Below are positions 25,406 to 40,400 of a stretch of DNA of 64,000 nt, piece after piece (the first letter of the stretch is position 1; each line of letters begins with the position of its first letter). The translations under genes were made by a program, and so were the position numbers. The DNA is taken from the NCBI GenBank assembly GCA_003640385.1, contig RCAB01000354.1, forward strand, positions 1-64,000. The letters run 5' to 3'. The notes under the pieces are model-generated. The model was not told the origin of the DNA and searched no databases. It worked only from the letters and a program-made list of their open reading frames with translations. This DNA is from Setaria digitata. Taxonomy: Eukaryota > Nematoda > Chromadorea > Rhabditida > Setariidae.

Positions 25406-28400
25406 TCAAATTAGGCGGTCGCGACTAACAATATATGATTTACCATCGCTTACGATATTGAAATCTCTCGTTAACTGTGATGTTACATCCGCCGATGAAG
25501 AATTATTTGTTGACAACAGATCTAGTCGATTCGATGGCGAGTTACTGGACTTCAGAATCTGGGAAAAGAAATTTACAATTCCGAGATTAATTAGTTTTAT
25601 CATCCAAAGATTTCATTGATATTATTACAGTTACTGATCATGACCAAACTAAAGTAACATATATATTATTGGAAATATATATTGGAGTAAAAAAACTTCA
25701 AATTACCACCTTAATTCGTTCTTCTTCCCAGCGTTTCCTTTCGTCAGCAAAAAGGCTGATCTGTTCGTTGAGTGTATCACGCAATGTTGACACTTCGTCG
25801 CGTAGCTCTTCCACTTCACTACGTAGCTCACGTTCTGATGAAGAATCCTGCAACTTAGTTTAGTCTTAAAACTATCTAGCCTTAAAACAACATCAACGAT
25901 CTATCTTCGTCTTTCTTTTTTTTTTGTTCTGAGATAAATCTACAGAAAAATATGATGTAACAGTTAAATTACAATTTGTAATTTAGCTTTGCAGTAAATT
26001 CAGTTTCAGGTAAGATGGTCAAAGATTTATTAAAGTAGACTGCAAATCAAGAAACCTTAGAATGACGAGGTGTTGGTATTGGAGGCTTAACACGTTTATC
26101 AGCACTGATATTATTGTTAGCATTTGATGCGGTAATACCGCAAATGATACGTTTGCGACACGGACCGCAGACAGTTTCGTCACGATTTCGGATCAGTTCA
26201 TCGAAACATTCACGCAATTGAAACAATTCACGTTCTATTTGCAAACACTACAAATAATTTAATAAAAAATGAGTAAGAAAATTTTTAACTGAAATTATGA
26301 ACCCATTATTTAAAATAGACATTAAATTGATTTAATTGCATCTATCTAAATCGTTGCATAATAAGTAATTAAATGATTTTTTTTTTTTTAAATTTTAGAA
26401 ATAATTCTGTTGCACTGCAGCAAAAAATACAAGATCTTCCGGCGATTTATTAATTTTTTTAAAAAAAGAATAATAAAAATAAATTCAGTTTAGTAACCTT
26501 GCGTTGTAAGCCTTGCTTATCACTAGTAAGGTTCTGTATCGTAACTTGGAATTGTTCTCTTTCTTCGTTGCATAATTGAATTTGTTGTCGTAGTCCGTTC
26601 TCTCCTTGCTGGCTAGCCTGAAAGTTTAAATTCAGCTAGAAAATGATTATTTTAATAAAATTTTTTGGAAAATTTCAGCGGTACTCCGACTAACACTAAG
26701 TAAATTAGAATAATTAACAAACATTAACTCTTTTATCTCTTCTAGCGAATAGCAAATAACATAGAACATCTCTGATTTATAAACAACAGCAAATAATGAC
26801 TTGCAACTTTTGTTTGAGATCAGCAAGCTGTTCCTTCCAAAGTCGTTCCTTTTCCAGGTAAACTTTCACTACAATCTCCTCATTTTGTTCCATTGTTGCT
26901 CTTACGTTTGTCAGTTCGTTTTCCTTATCCCGAATGATTGTCTGAAAATGTCAAAGTAAAACCGACTCAACGAATTTCATCGATTTCTTAACACCAAACC
27001 ATTTTATCTTATTCATTTCTCAGGTAGAAAAGAATGCTTGAATTTTTTCACAGCATATTTTTGAAATGAATAGGTCACAAGACGGATAACCAATGGACAT
27101 AAAGAGGTAGCATTTGCGAAGGTAAAAGAATATCAAAATGATAACGCATTCATCAACTTTTATTGATAACTATTCGAAAGGAAAACAAAATGATCAATTT
27201 AATTTATGCATAGACGATTGTTGTGCTGAGCATTTCGGAACAAATATTTTTTAATTGATATGGGAAGAGAAAAATATTAAATTATTTCTTGCTGAACATG
27301 CTCAGCACGGTTCGACGAATAGATTCTTAAAAGTAAATTTTCCTGAACAGGTTTCAGAATTTAAATACTTATTTCTCTCTCTATTTAGATAACTAACTAC
27401 TCTTCGTCCTAAAATCAATCATATCTTATCATTTCATAATTTATCATTTGAAAATCAGTAGAAATTATTTGCTTTTCGTAAGTTTACCAACATGCCAAAA
27501 ATTCATTAAAAAGAAGAAGAAAAAAAAAAAAAAAAAAAAAAACGAAACAAAATAATACAATGGAAATACGAGCAAACCTCATAATCGACAATACCGGAAT
27601 CACTTGGTGAAGGTGTAACGTGTATTCCTGAGCTGTGACGACTACCGGAAGAAGCATTCGAACCATAAGGTTGATGTGAAGATGGAGATTTCTGCAATTA
27701 CACCTCACTAATTAGTAAGAAGCCACAATGATATGACGATTGTTGATAATTAATTACTCATGAAAATTATTGATCTTAATCAGCATATTTATACGTAACG
27801 TACGACGTACAACTAGACATGAACAATGAGAAATGTATTGAAAAATTTGCATCTGAAAAATACTGTAATTGTTGCCGAGGATTTCTCGAAGATAAGCAAT
27901 GATTTAATTAAAGATTTAATAATTAAGTAATCACCTGTTTGAATATAACTTATCTTCTAGGCTTTTTGGAATGTTACGGCATAGACAAACCTTAACAAGA
28001 TTTAATGATGAGATTCCAGCCGTTATGTTGAGTGCTGTACTACCGTTCTGTTGCTGTTGTTGCTGTATTTTATCACGATTAAAGTTACCAGTATTATTTG
28101 ACACAGGTGCTACAGCAGTAAGTGCCTCAGCTGATAGATTTCGACAGCAAGGTGCTTGATGCACAATGGAATAGTTCTCACCAACTGTTGAGTCTGCTAA
28201 AAACATGAAATGCATCAAATCAGATTTCGAATTTTCTAATCCAAAATTTATAATTATAAGTTTCAATTATGTGTTTTCCATTCGATAAGTTTAAATTTTC
28301 AATTATAAATAAATAACTCCAAATTTTTAGTATTTAACGCTGAACTTCTCTGTTTTCAGTGAGAAGTGCCAGATTATTAGCACATACAACTTTGATTTTC

Positions 28401-31400
28401 ATTATTTGGAGTGCAGAGACCACTGACCAGTGGATGGGACCTGAATTGACCAGTCAATAACTAAGATTGTATCATCCTAAAATTTATAACTAAGTAAAGG
28501 TGAAAAATAGCTTGCCATCGATTTGAACCCAAATACATCAGTAAAAAAGTGCGTAGAAGAGGAGCAGCTGTTTGGTAGGTGCTTTCGTTCGATGAATAGC
28601 AAAGGTTAGAGGTCACACAGTAGGAGGGCACAGCGGAGTAACAGATTTGAGATGTAGATAACATGTCTTAGAGATCGAAAATTTTAAATTCCTTAACAAA
28701 AAAAAAGAACCTGTCTTGAATCAATTTCAAGTTGGTTTAACCACCTTTATATTGAGATTATCTTATCCAAATATAGCTATAATTAAGTCCAATCTACCGA
28801 ACTGACTGAAACTAATTCTTAAAACGGAACAAAATAGCAGGCGATTAACCGTCTATGTAGAATTTCTCGCGTTCAATATATTCAGGTACAACATCATAAT
28901 CATTCTCCTCTGTGTCATCTTTACTGGATCTCTGTGCAACCATTACCGATGCTAATTCCGAACTGTAATTGTTGAATGATTAATTTGAGGGATGCTACTT
29001 GAAACGAGCGGTTAATTTTTAATTCAAAACTTTTACCTAGCAAAAAGTGTGAGAGAATATTTGTCTCACTTCATCAAATATTCCTTTTCCTTTCATAAGT
29101 GTACTATAAAAATTGCTCAGAAAGACAGTGAGATAAGCGTAATTTAGTTAGAATGCTTTTTTACTTGTTGCATTTTATAGCCAAGCATTGCACGTTTTGG
29201 TCTAACAAGAATATAAGCATAATTAATTGTTAATCGAACCTGGTGGAGGGTTGATATATGGCTCGTGGCCTATTGCTACTGTTGACTGATGAAGAAGATA
29301 CACAAGATTGTGGCATATTATTTTTCGTCTGCTGTGAAGATCGTTTCAAATCAGCAGTGCTGTAATAGTTCCATTAAAAGAAGACTGAATTTTCAGTCAA
29401 ATTGTCAAATTTTTTCATGAAATAAAACAAGATAGACTAGGCTGAATGAATTTGACTCGTTTCAAGACTCTTATTGACTAGGCTTAGTCTATTCGGCAAA
29501 AAGAGAGACTATTTGATAAGCATCTAGGCAGGATTTCATGATTTGTATACAGTTACTAATTTCAACAAAATTTTTGTAATAATGATGATGCTACTAGGAG
29601 ACTGCTCTTTGAAATTTCAGTGCATTTTTTAACTTACTTCGACAATCGTTTTGCTAACAGGTTCTCATTTTTCTTTTTGCTGCTACTGTAAAAAGAAAAG
29701 GATGATGAGATAACTCCTTGCCGTGTTTCCGGTTTCCTTGAAGCATATGGCCGGAATGCTACTGGCCTAATGATATCCATCCCCTGGAAATATCACAGTA
29801 AATATGAAAAATATGAAATGTGCTAATACATGCTAATGTCGTCAATAAATTTAACAAAATTAATAAACAATAAAAGCAAGCAAAAAAGTCATTCGAACGA
29901 ATAATTAAAACAGGTGAATAAAATTACGAAAATTAGAAATTAATTAAATAAAATGAATCAGCATATAGACATATTTATTCCCGTCTTATTGTTATTTCTG
30001 TTGAAAATGGATGCTTAACATAATTTGAAATTCTTGTTTAAAAGTAAAAAACTGCACCAAAATAACTGACTTTCTTAACTATAGCAACTATTTCAGTCCT
30101 TTCAATGATAAAAGATTTTATCAAATTACCGCTTTCTTATCATCTACGCATTATCTTTGCTCTTAGCATCTTCCTAAGCTTAGATGCATTTTTAATATGT
30201 TCCCCGAATCTCTACAAACTCAATGAATTTTAATTATAATACCATTGACCTCTGAACCCCTCTTGAATCATCCTTCTATTTAAGAGATGAATGCTTTGAA
30301 AGAGGAATTGGTACGCTAATTTGTTAGGTTAGGTCGATTCGAGTACGATTGCGGAATTACCAGATGTTATTATAGCGGTAACTTCAGAAAAGTAAATTAA
30401 TTGTGACCCCCAACAACCGCTGTGATAATTTTTTCTTAACACCGTCCGCAAGAACTATGATCAAAAGATTTCGTATTAACTAAACTAGTATGTCAACTTA
30501 TGATTGCATACAAATTAGCTTCTAAATAATTAGCTACTGTTTTGAGAATTGTCCAGATCTTGTGCACTATTAAGATAAAAATGATGAAAAGAAGAAGTGA
30601 AACTTTTTAATTTGATAAAATCTCCTAGAAATTTGTTATTTAAAGGAACACAATTTTTTTTTCTCTCTCTCTCTCTCTCTCTTTAACTGTAAAATGTTAA
30701 ACGTTCTTGTTTGTTTGGAAGATGTAAAATGAAAGGAAGGAACTTGTCTTGTGTCACCCTCATATGTTCGCTATTCCTTTCCCAACTCCCTAAAACCAAT
30801 TTCAAGGCCAACCGGACTTTGAACATGAACAACATACGGACAGCTCAATATTTTTCTTGAATCATTGTACCATCAAATCATGCTAAGTTAATTTCTGTAA
30901 TTTAATTTCATCATCGGGAATTTGATTTTGAAAAATAGCAAAAATTTTTAGTTAAACTTTACATCTGAATGCACGATAAAAGATATTAAATCACCTTAAA
31001 TCAATAGTAGAGAGAACAAATAATTTGGTCAATTATAATTTAAATTATTTTTTAAATAATTAAAAGATTTTACAACATACAACTGGTTGGTTAGCATTTA
31101 ATCAAAAATTTATTGAGGAACTTGTTTTCCCATTCTAAAAATCGTGATTTTTCAATCTGAAGCTTTAAATCTCACAATAATGCAAACCTTTGGTTTAACA
31201 CCTGAATACGGTGTAATTCGAACTGGTGGTGGCAAATTGTTGCATAAATTATCATAGCCTAGAACTTTGATGCTTACAAATTTTAGCTAGTACAAATTCT
31301 GTACATTAAAAACTTCATTAAAAAATTTCAAAATTAGCAAATATGGGAGAATGGGAGATTTCAAATCATCTTCTTTAAAAATAAGATAATTATAACATTT

Positions 31401-34400
31401 CTTTAAGTTTTCTCCATCTGAAAAGTGACGAATTCATTGGAAACCTGCCGGAGAAAGAATTTAATAATTAACATTTTTACTACAAAGTGTATTTAAAGTT
31501 TCAAATATACTTTCAACAGCATGAGTAGTTGTTGTTTCGATATTTTTCAAACTTTGAAAATGTGCAGCAAGATTTTTGACCGTTCGAGAACCGTTATCGT
31601 CCCGTTGCTTCAATGTCCGATGTTCCATTATCGTTTCCGGTGCATTTAAGGTTAATTTACTAAAAATTTATTAAAAATTAATATCATTAACAAAAAAAAA
31701 AAAAAGAATTGATGAGATGAACAGGATAGCTTTAAATTTAAGTAATAGAAATGTTCTTCAAATTAGTATAGAGTGTCATAGTGATATGATAAGCTGGTGA
31801 TACTTCTAGAAAGACTAACAAAAGGGCTCCAAGTATAATTAGTTTTGATAATTATGAGGTAAGAGTTGTAATGATTTTATGAGAATAGAATAATGATTAG
31901 AAAAAAGGAATATTATATTATTAGTACAGCAATTTATCCAATCTATCCTAATGTCATTTATAGTCCACTGAATTCACCAAAAAAGAATTCAAGTGCCAAA
32001 TGTCTATCAGTACTCAATTTATCAATTCAGACAGGTTTTTAGAACCGACCGGGTCGAGGAAAAAAGTATAGTATGTGCCACTAAGAGTAAGCAATTCCAA
32101 AGCAACACCGATATATATTAGAAAAAGTTTTTAAATGTAAAAATCAAGTACGGTTATTAAAAATTAAGTATAAAATACGTTTATGAATAAATTCGACAAA
32201 GATTCTCGAAGTGACTAAATGCACTGTTAGGCAAATGTGGTGCTGCGGTTCCGAAATATGATACTAGAGTACTTCATAAAGAACTTTTGACATATTTACA
32301 TCGCAACACTTCTCCCACAGTTCTTTTCCCAATAATGCTAGAAGTGCCTTTATCAGTCAGTTTTCTGTCTAAGTAAAAAAGAAAAAAAAAAAAAAAATTG
32401 TAGAATAGAGCTCACAATAATTTAACTTTAGACTGAAAGAAAATTAGTACGAAGGGATGGATGAACAAACAGTCTTTCGTCATTTTGAAGCATTATGCTT
32501 CCGAAAGGAAAAGATCTCTTTCAATCATTTTTAATAATTATCTTTAAAACAATTCATCACTTACTTTGCCCATCATCCTCTCGACTGGTTTATTATTTCC
32601 TATCCATCTGCTCTTTGTTCATATTAAGAGAGACTAATTTCATTTCTATTTTATTTCTTAATACTTCCTATCCCTCAATATTTTCTTTTTTTTTTTCTCT
32701 CTCTCTCTCTCTCTCAACTAATTATATAAAAATAATTAAATTTAAAGAAATTTGCCACATACTTTTAACATCATCTATTCATGGTTGATTTACATCAAAT
32801 TTAACTTTTCGTTAAAAAAGAAAAAAAAAATGAAATTTAGTCATTTGTTTTTGTTAACAAAAGATTTCACTGATCTTAGAATAATAATATCACTTCAGTA
32901 TATTATTTCACGATTATTGGAAAAGTGTAGTTCATATATCAAATTAATAACTATCTGGAAAAAGAAAAGAGGGAAATAGAACATGAATACCAACTTGCCT
33001 TATGAAAGTACTACATTGGTCAATCTGTGCATTCCAGCTTATATCATTATCAGTGATACCACTATAATTACCCTTATCATCGAGAAAAATAATTAATGAA
33101 CAAAGCATCAAGATAAGGCTTCCACATTTTCAAGGATAGAAGATTCATTACTAGCCTGATGAAATAAAAAAAAAAAAAAATGATAACAGTAATTGCTTCT
33201 CATTCCGCAGGAACTGCAAATAAAAATTCGAAATGAATTAAAATTAAAGGATTTAATTTAATTTAACAGCCAAAAAATTTATAATATATTAAGCGAGTTG
33301 TTAATAAATAAGGAAAGAAAATAAAGGTCACTTTGACAGATGTCATCTCTTTTGTCCAGAAGGAGCTGTCGTCCCTCTTCCAATAATACTTTAATGAAAA
33401 AGGCCACGAGGTTGAGCTCTAAACCAGCTACAATCAATTTTTCAATCCAAAACAATGAAAAATTAGAATTTACAAATAATCCCACTCCATTACAATAAAA
33501 ATTTCTTTTTAAAGGAATAAAAAAAAAAAAGAAAAAGACTCGAATTTCAATTAGTTCTGATTTCCAATTAACTTTTCATTTTACAAATGTTAATTAATAA
33601 TTAACACTTCGGCACTGGCAAATGGATAATTCTAGTGGCTTAAATCAGAAGCCTAATTTCATTGTAACTAATTTCTTGTTTTCCTAAAGAAAAAAAAAAA
33701 GGAGGAGGATTTATCACTATACATCCAGTTGCTGATAATAGTAAGCAGCAGAAAGATAAATGATAAATGTAAAAATGGAAATCACAGAATATAATCCGAC
33801 AAGCTATTATTATGAAAGGAGGAAAAAGAAGAGAGAAAGTGAAGAGGAAGGGCCTTTCAATGACTTCGTCCGAATGGAAATTCATCGATACTACTACTTT
33901 TAGACAGAAAAAAAAAAAGATAGATAATTTATTGGTTAATCAATTCATTTGGATGATTACTACTACGAATAAGGCGGAACAGAAATTGTTTGACTGCGAT
34001 CTTTCTATTAAGTTCAATCAAATGTATTAAATTTAGCACTGAAATTCTTCCACAAATGATAGGTATTATTGAGAGACGGAGGAGGGGAGGTACGTTGAAA
34101 AGATTGGATAATTTTTAATTAAAAAAAAAAAGAATCTGACTAAATCGAAGAAAGAATCATTTCAACATTAGATTGTTTTTTTTTTTTTTTTTTTTTCTTT
34201 TTTACGGCAATACACGCAAACTACCAATCGTTCTACTATAGTTTATAAATTTTATCATTATCTGCTCCTTTTTCTTCTCTTTTCTTTTTTATGAAATAGA
34301 TGAAAAAGGTTGAAATGACAAAAGTTGGAATTAATTAAGAGATGCAATAAGAAAATTACGGATAGTAGGAAATAATTTGACAATTAGATGGACAAACTTT

Positions 34401-37400
34401 CTTGAGTTTGTCATCTGGAAGATGGCAATTCTATTTTACAATGCAAAAAAAAGAAAAAGAAAAGAAACGGCAATTAAACAGATGTTCAGATCATGATTAA
34501 ACAGATGGATGGATATTTGTGGAGGAATCGATGACCGTTTTAATTTTATAGAAATGAGAAATAAGTAGACGAGAATGTGAGCAAATTATTAATAAATGAA
34601 AGAAATAATTATCATTGAGCCGCCAATTCGATAAAAGGATAGTCGCAATGACGAATTTGATTCGTTTCAAGGCAATCGGCAAAATGATCATGTCTGTTAT
34701 TGCGTTATTTGTAATCTATCCGAAATGATAAGAAATAAATGAATAAGGAAATTGACACAATTAGTACAGTTAGTTAAATAAGTTGGATATATTAGAGAGC
34801 AATTAAGTGAACAGTGAGCAGTGGAGAACAATAATAATAATTCAGGACAGTAGACTGAGAAAAGATAAACGAAGATAATTAGATATTTCCAAATGAAGCT
34901 TAGTATGGCCAAGTTGAAAGTACTAGAAAAGGCATGGATATACTAAAATTGAAAACATCCATCAATGGCAACAAGATTTATGAAGCGTAACTGCAAAAAT
35001 TTCAAAGATTAATTAAGTTTAGTGTTATTAGTTATCAGTAAATTGTTGTGTACGACATTGCTGTCCTAAAATTTCGGGAAAAAAAAAGTGAAATTTACAA
35101 ATCCCGGAAAAATTTCTCTCTTGCTCCACACATATATACATCTCTTGCACATAAAAAGAGAGTTCCGGTAATTTTCAAAATGAATGTTTGTAATTTCAAA
35201 TATGCATTTTATCAGTGAAAAAGTGAATAACACAATGAGTGCTGATAATACAAATTGATAATCATTTAATTTTCCGGGTTTTTTAAAATTTATTCTTGCC
35301 GGAAATGAATCACAGTATAAAGCTTTTTCATTCAGATACGGATACAAAGAAATCTTCTTCCCTAAATAAACTAACAGATGCATCAATCCACAAATAACCC
35401 TTCTTCCTGCCTTGTCCTTCCACTAATTCACAGTAAACAGATAATCCTCTCGATTGGCAAAACAATGAATGAAATGTTAATGAGATAGGTTTTGAGGGGC
35501 AGTAGTACCACCAATCAGTTAAATTAAGTGAAAGATATGGATTGATAAGAACGGCTGAGGTCATCCCAAACGGAAGGAGTGGAGCAAACACGAAGTTTTA
35601 AGTATTCTGGAGCAGATTAGGGATAATCTTAATCAGCATTATTGCCCTCTGCTCGGTAACTTCTCAGTATACCTTTGCTAGCATGGAAAATTAGACAGAA
35701 AGCAAAAAATAGTTCCGTCTATGTTATCTAATCATTAAGCTAACAGATAATAAATAAATGTACAAAAAAAAAAAAAAACTGTGAGGACTAAATTTGCTAA
35801 GACCAAATTTTCCTCTTTCTCCTAATTATCATTGCCGTTATTATTATTATTGTTCTTATTATATTATTATTATTATTGTTATTGTCCTAAGAAGTTTAAT
35901 AATTAGAGTGAATAATTACCAATAGAATCCGGAATTAATTTTCTTAAAGAAATTTAAGATTTTTTTTTTGTATCAATAAGTTTACCAAAGTTATAATGGT
36001 AACTGCTGCTAACACTGTTCCAGAACAGCAAAAAGTAAAGAGTGAATCAGCTCTGGGGTGTTGAATAGGTTAGGCTAATTAATGCTTTCACGAATATGCT
36101 CTAAATGATAAATAAGTGACCGAACTTGACCCCGGAACTATTCCCATCTGTCTCATCGCAACAAAATAACCCTGATAGTTATTAGTATGCAATTTTCCCG
36201 GTCGTCCCGACAAGAAATGGACCAGTGATTTTGGAAGAGTTGCGCAATTTGTAAATATACTCCAGTATTCAATAGCCAAATGCTGCTATCTTTCATTAGT
36301 GAAAGTTTTGTAATTAGTCGTTCAGAGCTCTAGGCCTCATAAATATTGCATTTCTAGATGGAATCAATTACTTGGATATTAAATCAATAATAATAATAAT
36401 TGAGAGGAAAATATGGATAGATTTGTTTGGTTTAATTATGCCTTAAAATTATCAGTCCTCTGATATGATGTGATATGACTGGAACCTGTCCACTTAAAAT
36501 TTGCAATTACACCGATCTCGGCAATTTTATTATCGAATCACACACAAATAAAACTGCTTGGAGACAATGTACGCCTTATGGTGGAAGGGTCAGTTCTGTT
36601 AATGAACAGAGCATTTGCACAGCTGCCACTGAAAGGACGATCCTTCAAAAATGAAGAAGATCGGATGGACCGTATCATCATCATCGGATCGAGGAAGATT
36701 GGAGCAATCTGTTCTTGTTTCAGCTACAGATGTTACTGCAAAGAAAGGAACCTTGGGGTAGTGGTGAATTCATCCGAAATTTCCATCGAGACAGACCGGA
36801 CAGCTGACGTGCCCACTATCAGTGCCTTTTTTTCGCAATCTGTCGTGTTTTAATCAAACAAATCTCTGTATTTGTTTTGTAATTAGAAATTAGTGTTTGA
36901 AGAAGTGCATCAAAGCACTGGTCGAGATGGGAAGAGAGACGAGAAAGTCGAGATTGATTATTCACTTTTTGGACTGATAACGAAGATTCAATAGAACGTT
37001 ATCATTATCAGCGGCAAGCAACGAATAATAGAATTGTAGCATAGCAAGATCCATTTAGTTATTTTACAGCATCACCGCAGAACTGAGGATGAAGNCGTTA
37101 TCATTATCAGCGGCAAGCAACGAATAATAGAATTATTGTAGCATAGCAAGATCCATTTAGTTATTTTACAGCATCACCGCAGAACTGAGGATGAAGATGA
37201 CGAGTGGCCTGCTTACGAAAGTAGGGATCCCATCTGAAGCTTCACAGAATGCTGATGGATTCCGAGAACAGCAATTTCGTAAATTCACGAAAATGCAATA
37301 TTGTAAATTTAGATCAGTTCATATGAACGTTTAATCAAATTCTAACCTTAAAAAAAAAGTGCCAAAAATTTCCAAATCACTTATTGGAATTTGCAGAAGA

Positions 37401-40400
37401 AGCAATTTGTACAATTTCCTTCCAGTGCTACTTTTTTTTTTTTTGCTTTAATGACTTATAGCTTCTTAGAGTATTTATTGCAAGAAGTAATTGTTTCTAG
37501 TATTGCTCTGATGATTGTAACTTGAATTTATTACTTTTTTTTTCTTCGATTAACCTAGTCTGAGAGAAAAAGGAAGCAAAATTTTCACAACTTGTCGTCA
37601 CATAAGTAAAGCTAAAGCCTTCTGGAAAATTCCAAACTGTTGAGACTTTTCTGTTTGGACAGATTTTACGGCGTGAAATAATTTAATATTTTAAAAATTT
37701 TAGCAGTTCCTTGGAAAATGCTGATTGGCAAATAGATATTTTAAATTTAAAAAGTAAATCCAACTAGTACTTCTCTTTTTTGTTGTTTCCTAATTTCTAG
37801 TTTGATTCTAGGCCTGACTCATCTAAAATATAAAAAGCAAAATTTTTCCACATTTCTTTTCTTCTTTAGCATATATAGAAGCAAGAGAAATCTTTGATGA
37901 CATATTTTTTCCTGATGTATAATAACTTAGAAACTAATCTAATGCTTGTTAAAATCTGCAGCTGCCATTAATGAAAGGGGGAGATAAGGATCATAATACA
38001 TTCATCTTTCAAAGGACTTTTAAAAAAATTAAAAGTTCAAAAAATCTGAAAATTCTAATATTTCTAAAATTGATTCAAATACTACTAGGACCTTTCCATA
38101 TCGACAATTTCTGAGAAAATACTCTATCATACTGACCTTGAAACTTCGTTCAGTCTTGACGGCAATCTTTTATCTAAAATGAAATATGCCGAAGAAAACT
38201 TAACATATAAGAGAAAGGAATCCTCAAGAGCTATGCATGCATACAGCAGTTTTGTTTTTCTAAATATGTACATCCATTAAATTTTAGGAAAAGATCAAAA
38301 ATTTTCTGAAATCTTAACGAAACTAAGCAAAAGACTGAGGATTAGACATATATCAGATCAGATCAGATCAGATCCGATCAGAGAAGCTGAATCTCCAGTT
38401 AATATTTGTCAATTTTGGAAATTTTCCTACAACTTTCGGAAATATTCATCACTTTTTTTTTTTTTTTTTTTTTTGCATATTTATCATTTAAAGATTAAAT
38501 TTGTCTATGTGAGCTAAATTTTTCTAAATTCCATATATACAGACGTTTCCAGATAGACCAAGAATATTATTTTTAATAGTAAAGCAAACCTGGTGGTGTT
38601 CTCTTTTGTCGGAAAGAGATCATTAACCGATCGAGATGGTAGTATTACATTTGGTTTGCTTATTCTCGATGCGAAAGCTGATCTCATCGATGAAAATTTA
38701 GCACTACGTATCTTAAAATGTAAAGTTTCATTTTACCAGAAATTTGCTTTCGTAAAGATTTTTGAAAAAGATTTCAGAACAACATAAAAAAAAAAAAAAC
38801 TAACAGTTCATGGTGTGCAAATTTTTTGAAGATGATATANCAAAAAAAACTAACAGTTCATGGTGTGCAAATTTTTTGAAGATGATATAAAATGATAACA
38901 ACATTTTAAAAACTGTTAAAAATTAACAGACAAAGAAATAAAAACATTGAGCGTTGAATGATAATTTTAATGAGAATGAAGTTAGTCTTAAGCTGTAAAA
39001 AAAAAAAAAAAAAATTGAATTTAATAGTGACTGCAAAATATACTTTGAAAGGAAAAAAAAAAAAAAACTTAATTTAATTGTAACTTATTTGAATCAAAGA
39101 TTATTATTGGATTGTTTGTAAAGGATGCTGATTTAAGAGGAAGCATATTGATGGCTTCTCTTCAGATTGTCAAAATATTCTCTTTTATCTTTGAAGGGGA
39201 AAAAATTACTTATAAAATTTATTATGCTTTTCTTTTTTCTCACTCTTTTCACAGAAGGACTCGTTGGTATATTTGCAAATTTATACCAAATCACTACGGG
39301 ATAGCTATTGAAGTGAAGTACCTGATCGGTGGAATTACATTTGAGAGTGGTCCAGTCAAGCACTACTTCAACATCTGATAAATGCCCATTTTGCTCATGA
39401 TTTGCTACTAGCATTTTCCTGAAAATAACCTTGAAAATTTGGAAAAAAATAGCCTAGAACAATTTGCTCATCAATAAATAGCATTGTAAATCTTGGCTTT
39501 TTTAACATTTACATTTTTAAATCCATTAAAATTTAAAAAAACTTCAATTAAAGAGTTAAAAATTCAGAAAATAATCATAATGATTGTTAGTTCTAGTATG
39601 AAAAATACAATCGAAAATACAACACTAAAGAGTAAAAAATATATCAATCCGATTTCAAAAGTCTATCAAATGGTTTAGGTTTCGTGGAGATAAATAATAA
39701 TAATAATAATAAATGCCTGAAAATAGAAATGTGGAGAAAGGAAGTAATTTAAGCTTAAAATAATTGCATATAAATGGACAGATAGACAAATAAGTTATAA
39801 AGTAGCAACATTTTTATTTATTTATTTATTATTTGTCTGTGAAGAACTGCCTCATAACAATAGCAGACTACAATAGCAAAATTAAAATGTATTGTAAAAG
39901 TTCCCAATTAATGCAAAATTTATTGAAATATTAACGATTTCACTATATGGATTAGATATTTCTGCTGCAAATTGTACAGATTTCCAACAGTATTTTCATT
40001 AATTACACTGCAGAAATTTCGATTATTTCAAAACTTTAATATTTACAGAATGCACCATTCTGCCCCCTGGAAGATACCACCGTAATATTCCTAACGTATA
40101 TAGTAATGTATATTGAATGAAATCAATCTTGGTAAATTGCTGATAAACTGATGATAATAGGAAAGCGAATCAATCATACGAAAAGATAAGATGGGTGTAT
40201 CATATTAGAAAGAAAGAAAGAGGTGCGGCGTAAATGCATTAATGGGTGACAATGGTGACAGCCTACTTTTTATTAGTACAAAATCCATAAAAATATTACT
40301 AATTAGTTAGAAATACCAATTATTTCCATCGAAAAAGTAAATGAAATGAAAAGAACCCATTGGGAGATCGAAGTTGATTTAAATTTGCAACGGTTGAAGT

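Larger units (their letters stand above)
31660..38589. other. Largest intron of the LZTS-like gene
   Basis: About 6.9 kb of AT-rich sequence with poly-A/T and CT tracts and one gap duplication (36997-37196). A locally less AT-rich island at about 36550-36850 has open frames in both directions but no convincing paired splice sites. I found no nested gene. Confidence 0.55.

Noticed and set aside
36578..36853. 91-codon plus-strand frame in a less AT-rich island
   Set aside because: No signal of a known family, no fitting splice sites, and the opposite strand is equally open. It lies in an intron of the minus-strand gene.
38593..38787. Plus-strand frame with protein-like sequence (DRDGSITFGLLILDAKADL)
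   Set aside because: The same bases give a phase-perfect minus-strand exon of the surrounding gene, with a CCAG|GTTTGC donor. The plus frame has no partners.
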